From contig CM040434.1 in assembly GCA_022702705.1 (NCBI GenBank), positions 22,734,001 through 22,798,000 on the forward strand: 64,000 nucleotides of DNA, read 5' to 3'. The translations under genes and the position numbers were made by a program. Positions 57,301 to 64,000 of this stretch are shown here, in pieces. The notes below the pieces were generated by a model. It searched no databases. It was not told the origin of the DNA and worked only from the letters and a program-made list of their open reading frames with translations. Every line of letters starts with the position of its first letter. Position 1 is the first letter of the stretch. This DNA comes from Papilionanthe hookeriana x Papilionanthe teres (lineage: Eukaryota; Streptophyta; Magnoliopsida; Asparagales; Orchidaceae).

Positions 57301-60300
57301 ATTCAATATCTTTTTTTTGAGACTTAGGAAAAAATATTGGGTTGGTTCCAAAGTGATTAGGGTACCAAACATAATATTTTTATAAACTTTATTATTTTTG
57401 TGATTTTAATAATTTTCTAATTGTTAAAATATTCAAAGTAGAGTTAAAAATGAAGATTTTAGAAAAATTTTAGTTTTAATTTTCTTAGACTCCTCTAATA
57501 ACAGAGAGGCCCCAAAACTAATTTAGTAAATTTTTTAAAAGTATTTTAAATTTTATGATTTTTTAAAGTTTAAAAGTGGCCATGTTACTCAAAAAATCCA
57601 TTTAATGGGTTAAATTATTTTTAATTGACTTCAAACTTTATAAGGGGATCCCTCTGACCCTAGAGATTAGTGGAGGAATAATTCCAAATTATTTTGATTT
57701 TAATTTGCATTAATTAATTCAATGTTATTTTTAGGTTAGGTGAGCTATTAAGGTTATCCACAATTTTTTTAGCCACACCATAATTACCCTAAGTTCCTCT
57801 GGTCAATAGGAACCTATCCTAATTTTTCTAGAATTTTCCAAATAGTATACTAATTATTGGAATTAAAATACCAAAGCAAGCATATATACTTGGAAAATAG
57901 ATAACTCCATAAAGACATAGCTTCTGGCCTTGAAAATTTCAGCAAATGTTCCAAAGATCAGAGGCTACAAAAGCCCTATGGTCTCATGCCATGGTGAATT
58001 GTGTGTGTGAGTAGAGAATTAAAATTCTCAGAACAATGATTAATTAATTAAAAATTAAATACTCAAAAAAATAGATCAACACTTTTTCCACGTTGTTCTC
58101 CTCTGTTCACTGAGCAAGAGGGTATTTTTAGTTTATTTTTGTGATTTTTCTACACAAAGATATGAATTTTCAAAGATTCAGAGATTTAATTAATTCAGAA
58201 AATAGGTAATTTCCTACTTAACCACGTCGGCGCCAACTCAACCTACGGTGGGTCGAAGCTCCACGCGGCACGCTCCAATTCGATGTCCATCTGACTCGGC
58301 AGCCACACGGCCCGCGGTTCCATTCCAAGATCTTATCTGGCTCAATCTTGGTTGTCCATCCGATACACGCGCGATCCGACGGTATCCGTTCATCGTCCCG
58401 ACTGGTGCGAGCCGAAAGTCGTCCAACTTCTAGACCTAATATCTCACTCAATACTCAACCAAATCGAGTGTGGTTTCTTCCTACATGCTCGTCTAGCCTA
58501 GAGGAGTCTATCCATACGGCTAATGTTCATTGAAATTGAATCAAAATAAATAGGGAATCACTGGAAGCTGGGGAGTAAGAGGAGTTTCCATACCTTGGTT
58601 CAAGAGGTGAAGCCTCGATTGAATGTGCTTGGCACGTTCGTTGGAGCTTGAGGATCCTACAGACAAAGCCTCTGGTCCTGGTGAATATCCTAGGTATGAC
58701 TTCATCCAAGTTTGATTTCAGACCTTGGTCGATAGAACAAATGGCTAGTCTGATGAGGGGTCTTTCACTGGGGAACTTCTTCTCTACCTCTAGTGAAGGT
58801 GTGGGGAGAGTTAATTAGGTTTTCTATGGAGAGTTGGTGAGTGTCCTGTTTTTTTGCCTGAGATTGAACTCAAAAATTGAGCTCAACCAGTAGGGAAGAA
58901 GGCTGGAACACAGTGGAGCTGAGCTTCTCTTAGCTGGGAGGAGCTTTGGGAGCAATTGGGAAGGGTTTTGTGAGAAAATTTTCCAACCCCCCTCTCATGG
59001 CCGAGAGGTGTGAATTATATGGCTAGGGCCATAGGGCTGAGCCAAGGCTCAATTGGTTGGAGGATTTCTCTGCTTAGGCGGAGGGCAGTGGAGCTCCAAG
59101 GTTTAATTTGGCTGGGGTGGCCAATTGGGGAGATTTGGGTGAGTTTTACTTGGTGGTGGCTCTCGATTTTGACCCCCTCCGGTGACTAGGCCGGTCGAAA
59201 GGATAGGGGAGCTTGCCCCTGAGGTCAGCTGAGTCAGGGAGAGGTTTAATGGTGATTAACCAGGTATGGGAGGATTTGGGGTGAGGCAAAAGGAGATTTA
59301 ACCATTTAAGGGAAGAGATACCTTAAAATGGGGGACCCTTGGTCCATGGCTCACTTAGCTTAGGCTAGTGGATCTAGGGTGGCTCCTAGGGTTAAAATGG
59401 TGGTTGTGGAAGAGTTGGTTTAAACACATTTGGTTCAATTTGGCTAGGTTTGGTCATGGGTTCAATTTGGCTCATTTGAGTTTAGCTTGGGCTAACTTGA
59501 GTTAGGGTTTGATTTGGGTCCAAGTGTCTTGAGAAACATTGTAGAAAAGATTGCCATGAAGAAATTTCATGAAGACATGAAATGGTTTTGAGTTCAAGTG
59601 AAAGGCCAATTTGATGGGTTTTGGCATTTTGGTTAATTTGGGCAAGGTTGGATCAAGTTGGGCCCAAGTTGGTTTAAGGTGGGGTTTAGACACAATTGAA
59701 AGCTCCAAATGGTTTAGCGGGATGTAATCAAGAGTTCCCAACATCAATTAGGAGTAAATTTTAAGGTTAGGCCAATCAATTTGGTAGATTTAGGGCATGG
59801 ATTCATGTTAGGCCAAAATGAGATAATCTTGATTTCAAAATAGGTTTAGGTTAAGCTTAGGCTCAAATTGGGGCAATTAAAGATTGTATGGGTTTCATGG
59901 CAGTACCATGGAAGGTTTAGGATTGAATTTTGGGGAGAAAAAATTGACGTTAGGTTAATTGGGGAATTTTGGATTAATTGGGCAAAATTGGGGATTTAGG
60001 TTTCAAATGGAATTGAACTCAAATGTGAATCAATTTGGACTTGGATTTGGTTTAGATTCATACTGGGGATGTTGTATGAAAGTTTAGAATTGAAATTGAT
60101 CAAATTTGGGGTCAAATGGGTTTATTAGGTTTGACATTGGGTCCATTTAGGTTAAAAATGGGTCAAATTGGGGATATTGATAAATGTGGGTTGTTTTGGA
60201 AAAATTGGCTTATGGTGTAGTTGAACAAAATGAAATTAGAAATATTTGGGATTTTTTGGAATTTTCTGGGACTTTTTAGAATTTTTGGGATTTTTGGGCT

Positions 60301-61008
60301 AAAAGGGTATTTAGGGTATTGAGAGGTTATTTGGAGGGTATTGGGGTATTTTGGTGGATTTAAAAAGTGGGAATTGTTTCAAGATGATTTTTAGGATTTT
60401 TGGGAATTTTGGGAAATTTTTGAGACATTTTGGAGAGTTTTGGTAGTTGTAGGGGAAATTTAGGTAATCTTAGGTTTGAGGACCCATTGTCAAAACCAGG
60501 AATTTTGGCAAAAGTGAAATTTGATTATGGTTGAGAGGGTGGAAAAGCTTAAAGTGAGCCATGGAACAAGACATGTTCATTTTGAACATCTCATAGGTTG
60601 TTCCTAACCCTCTTAGCCAAGAGCTAGGAGTTTGGACTTAGCCACATGAGTGCTCTAATGAACCAGGAGTCAAGATTGGGTAGGGATGGTTTAGGGTTTA
60701 GGATGGGTGTGAAAGTGTAATGTGTGCTAGCCAGACCTCACCAAGGCCAGGCCACCCATGGTTTTCCTATGGCTTTGAACATCCTATAGGAATTCATCTT
60801 TGTCTTCCCACACATTGGTCCTAACCTTCCAAGTGACTTGGAGGTTGATGACCATCTATGTAGGATTCTAAAGAGAATTAAGATTTGGTTTGAATTTCTA
60901 AATGGTGGGTTCCATCTCTAGTCTTCTAGGATAGTCAAGGAGAAATCCTATGGCTAGATCCTAAGCACTAAAAGGAAATAAAAGGCCTCACATAAAATGA
61001 GGTTAACA
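54314..61008 (-). repeat. Element C 3' LTR (6.7 kb)
   Basis: Parallel to the B LTR along its length: the GATCTCACATCC and GAGCACCACACCACAA segments near the start, the GGCTTATAA-type U5 landmarks, GC-rich stretch at 58220-58430, low-complexity TTGGG region, and a terminal hairpin GCCTCACAT/ATGAGGTT. No AATTT expansion. Open frames inside it (58218-58709, 59502-59747) are not conserved in B. Confidence 0.9.
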
Positions 61009-61023
61009 AATGGACCCCCAATA
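61009..61023 (-). other. Element C polypurine tract
   Basis: Identical 15 bases to B 23176-23190 next to the LTR terminus. 61024-61365 is non-coding and similar to B 23191-23580. Confidence 0.7.
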
Positions 61024-61365
61024 GGTGTGGTGTTCTAACCAAGCACACCGTGCATGTTGGAGTTGACCGGAGAGATCAACAAAACCAACACAGACGTCTA
61101 AGTGTCACACTTAGAACAAAGCGTTTCACTGGGGAGTATCAGGTACATCTCCAAGACTGAAGATTCCAGAACTCTCACTGTGGAAAGTGAAGGTAAATTT
61201 CAAATCACAAGATTTGGAGAAAGATTGGATTTTAGATTGGTTTCATTTTTTATTTCAAGTTTTAATTTTGAATTTGACATTTGATTTAATCAGATTTTTT
61301 ATTTACATTAAAGTTCGATTTAAGATTAATTACAGGATTGATTCCGAGGAAATGCTGGATTTGAA

Positions 61366-62850
61366 ATGAGAATTGGAACCTAGGTTCCAACCACGGGTTT
61401 CGGAAGGAGAACTGGAATTTAGGCTAGCCTCAGGATTTGAAGAGAGGACTAGAATTTAGGTACCACCCTCGAAGAGGTTCGGAATTTAGGAACCGACCTC
61501 AAAAAGGATGAGAACCATAATTTAGGTACTGATCTCAAAATGAGAACTGGAATTTAGGTACCAGTCTCGGAAGAGAATCATAATTTAGGTACCGACCTCA
61601 AAAAGGATGAGAATCAAAACTGATCTCGAAACGAGAACTGGAGTTTAGGTACCAGTCTCGGAAGAGAGTCGAAATTTAGGTACTGACCTCGAAAAGGATG
61701 AGAATCAGAATTTAGATACTGATCTCGAAAAGAGAACTGGAATTTAGGTACCAGTCTCGGAAGAGAGTCGGAATTTAGGTACCGACCTCGAAAAGGATGA
61801 GAATCAGAATTTAGGTACTGATCTCGAAATGAGAACTTGAATTTAGGTACCAATCTCGGAAGAGAGTCGAAATTTAGGTACCGACCTCGAAAAGGATGAG
61901 AATCAGAATTTAGGTACTGATCTCGAAATGAGAACTGGAATTTAGGTACCAGTCTCGGAAGAGAGTCAGAATTTAGGTACCGACCTCGAAAAGAATGAGA
62001 ATCAGAATTTAGGTACTGATCTCTAAATGAGAACTGGAATTTAGGTACCACACTCGGAAGAGCGTCGGAACTTAGGCACCAATCTCGAAAAGGATGAGAA
62101 TCAAAATTTAGGTATTGATCTCGAAATGAGAACTAGAATTTAGGTACCAGTCTCGGAAGAGAGTCAGAATTTTTGTACTGACTTCGAAAAGGATGAGAAT
62201 CAGAATTTAGGTACTGGTCTCAAAATGAGAACTAGAATTTAGGTACCAGTCTTGGAAGAGAGTCGGGATTTAGGTACCAACCTCCAAAGGGAGAGAACTA
62301 GAATTCAGGTACCAGTCTCAAAAGAGAGAATTGAAATTTAGGTATCAATCTCAGAAAGAGAATCATAATTTAGGTACCGACCTCCAAAGGGAGAGAACTG
62401 GAATTTGGGTACCAGTCTCGAAAGAGAGAATTGAAATTTAGGCATCAATCTCAGAAAGAGAATCGAATTTAGGTACCGACCCTCCAAAGGGAGAGAACTG
62501 GAATTTAGGTACCAATCTCGAAAGAGAAAATTAAGATTTAGGTATCAATCTCAAAAAGAGAATCGGAATTTTCGTACCGACCTCCAAAGGGAGAGAACTG
62601 GAATTTAGGTACCAGTCTCGAAAGAGAGAATTGAAATTTAGGTATCAATCTCAGAAATACAATCGGAATTTAGGTACCGATCTCGAAAGGGAGAGAACTG
62701 GAATTTAGGTACCAGTCTCGGAAGAGAGTCATAATTTAGGTACCGACCTCGAAAGATGTGAATCAGAATTTAGGTATTGATCCCTTAAGGAGAGATTCAG
62801 AATTTTGGTACTGACCTCGGAAATGAGGACTGGAATTTAGGTACCAGCCT
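61366..62850 (-). repeat. 99/100-bp tandem repeat array in the C 3' UTR
   Basis: Built from about 33-bp sub-units around GAATTTAGGTACC. They are grouped into 99-bp higher-order units in 61500-62280 and about 100-bp units with CCTCCAAAGGGAGAG in 62280-62720. Unrelated in sequence to the B array but in the same place. On the minus strand the 99-bp part keeps a frame open for 145 codons (62051-61614) encoding a 33-residue repeat containing PKFQFSFRDQYLNSDS. Confidence 0.95.
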
Positions 62851-63711
62851 CAAAGGTTGACGATTGATTTGTGAAGATTTCGATGTTTAGAAGTGTAGTG
62901 GAAGATTGCAATGAGACATGAAAGTATTTCACATCCCGAAAGATTTAATCAAAGGTTGATTTTTGGCGAAGGATGTGAATCCATGCCATCAGAACTAAAC
63001 CGAGAATCTCGTGGTTCTGTGTCAGTAGACTCAGAGACCTTCTCAAAAGAAGGAAGAAATCGCAGTGAACTGAAAGGGCTTCAGAACGATGAAAAAGTTT
63101 AGAAGTTTGAAGTTTGAGTCTTCCGTGGGGAAGAATCAACTCGAAAGAGGGTTCAAAGGTGTTTTAGATGGATTTCAATTTGAGGAGGAATCGAAAGATT
63201 CAAAATGGAGGATTCAGATCGGAATTCAGCTTGAGATTTAGATTTGTTTCGTTTGTTTTAGTGATTCGATTTCATTTTTCGCTCAATTAGAGTTCAAGTT
63301 AATTTGAAGTTCATCTTGGTATTCAGATTTTTTTTAAAAGAGTTTTCATTTATTTTCAAATCATTCTTCATTCAAAATTCATCCAACTTAGTGGCGTTTC
63401 CCAGTCAAACTTGCACACAAGAAGTGAAGGTAAAACGCTACATGGTCATTTCCATTCTAATTTGCTGAAAATACGTCATACATCTTGATCCAAAACATGA
63501 TGATATTTTCCTTGAAAATTAAGCATCTCATACAATCCTTATAAATCCAAAAATGGACTGCGTAAGATTCTTGCAGGTTTCTCCCAAAAGCATCTGTCAA
63601 AATCCATGTCTGAATAGTGAGACACATGGGCAATAACATCACCTTCCAAGCCATCCTTGGCAGGAAATGTCATTCGGATGTGCATAGCAGGTGTGCTATT
63701 TTCCACGTAGC
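62851..63711 (-). other. Conserved 3' UTR block of element C
   Basis: Non-coding. Similar to B 24961-25898: the ACCGAGAATCTCGTGGTTCTG region (compare ACCTCATGGCTCTGTGTCA in B), the GGCGTTTCCCAGTC word and the CACCTTCCAAGCCATCCTTGG segment immediately downstream of the AlkB stop codon. Confidence 0.6.
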
Positions 63712-64000
63712 TCATAGCTCGTAGGGCCGAAGGCTCTCAAACTCTGGATCCGGCTGAAAGTGGAAAGGCATTTCGCTATCGTTCATCTTCCTGAAAGTGA
63801 CGGAGATCCACTGAAAAGGTACGCCCGGGATGCAGTGCTTTGCTATGTCTGCTCCATTTCCTTTTACCACCATAACGGAACCTACCGGTAAAGGTATCTC
63901 CACTGGCCCTCAGAATTCTCTCAGGTATGTTATCCAGAGGTCTAATCCGAACATGATGTTGCATTGGTTGACGAAAGACACTGCGCAGAAGGGTCTGACA
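63712..64000 (-). pseudogene. AlkB/ALKBH9-10-like domain, C-terminal part, element C
   Basis: The minus strand from 64000 reads VRPFCAVSFVNQCNIMFG, then, after a TGA at 63912-63910, VEIPLPVGSVMVVKGNGAD, AKHCIPGVP and WISVTFRKMND, and ends at a TGA at 63712. The third Fe-ligand His is present. The first Arg of RxxxxxR is Trp (TGG, from CGG by a C-to-T change). Both differences from B are CpG-type decay. The tail after the domain (HFQPDPEFESLRPYEL) matches B almost residue for residue, showing the two ORFs share an origin within the retrotransposon family. The HxD part lies beyond the window. Confidence 0.9.

Larger units (their letters stand above)
54314..64000 (-). mobile_element. Element C: Tat/Ogre-like element, 5' part outside window
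   Basis: Same family as B, same orientation: 3' LTR 54314-61008 (TGTCGGTG to GGTTAACA), the identical polypurine tract, a satellite-like 3' UTR, then an AlkB-type ORF running off the right edge. Candidate left target duplication ACAGT (54309-54313). LTR divergence from B is much greater than between the B LTRs, so C is a different subfamily or an older copy. Confidence 0.9.

Overview
The window reads as intergenic, transposon-saturated DNA from a flowering plant with a large genome, probably a dicot. I see no host protein-coding gene. Almost every base belongs to LTR retrotransposons of two Ty3/gypsy lineages (Athila-like, and a giant Tat/Ogre-like family) plus one L1-type LINE fragment. All coding regions are decayed by stops and frameshifts, many of them C-to-T changes.

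Layout. (1) 1-5937: Athila-like element A1 on the minus strand, running off the left edge. It has a 5' LTR (about 4392-5937), a primer-binding site that extends into a complete 72-nt tRNA-Asp copy (4311-4382), no gag, then protease, RT, RNase H and integrase down to 588, and the start of a 3' ORF (96-1) behind an LTR-like promoter region. (2) 5938-7384: remnant LTR of the Tat/Ogre-like lineage (R). (3) 7385-15764, 43695-43968 and 51191-51342: a second Athila-like element A2 on the plus strand. It is split by R in its RT and by two later insertions in its 3' LTR. (4) 15765-43689: element B, a complete 27.9-kb Tat/Ogre-like element on the minus strand with 7.2-7.4-kb LTRs and a perfect 5-bp target duplication (AGCAT). 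(5) 43969-51185: a 7.2-kb solo LTR of the same lineage, plus orientation, with target duplication TCCAT. (6) about 51380-54313: L1-like LINE (ORF1, endonuclease, no RT). (7) 54314-64000: element C, a third Tat/Ogre-like copy on the minus strand: 6.7-kb 3' LTR, satellite-like 3' UTR and the end of its last ORF, cut by the window edge.

The most interesting system is in B and C. Downstream of integrase, in the env position, B carries an ORF (27374-25899) whose C-terminal half is an AlkB-type Fe(II)/2-oxoglutarate dioxygenase of the plant ALKBH9/10 (RNA m6A demethylase) kind, with the HxD, distal His and RxxxxxR residues visible. Its ATG lies 4 nt after a strong candidate 3' splice site. The N-terminal half resembles the element's own ORF1. 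Element C has the same domain at the same place, so this looks like a fixed component of the family and not a chance insertion. Inferred role: the retrotransposon brings its own RNA (or nucleic acid) demethylase, as some plant flexiviruses do.

In B the gene order on the minus strand is 5' LTR, PBS, ORF1, gag, protease, RT, degenerate RNase H, second (archaeal-type) RNase H, integrase, AlkB ORF, tandem-repeat 3' UTR, polypurine tract, 3' LTR. This order, the extra RNase H and the satellite-like 3' UTR fit the Tat/Ogre lineage.
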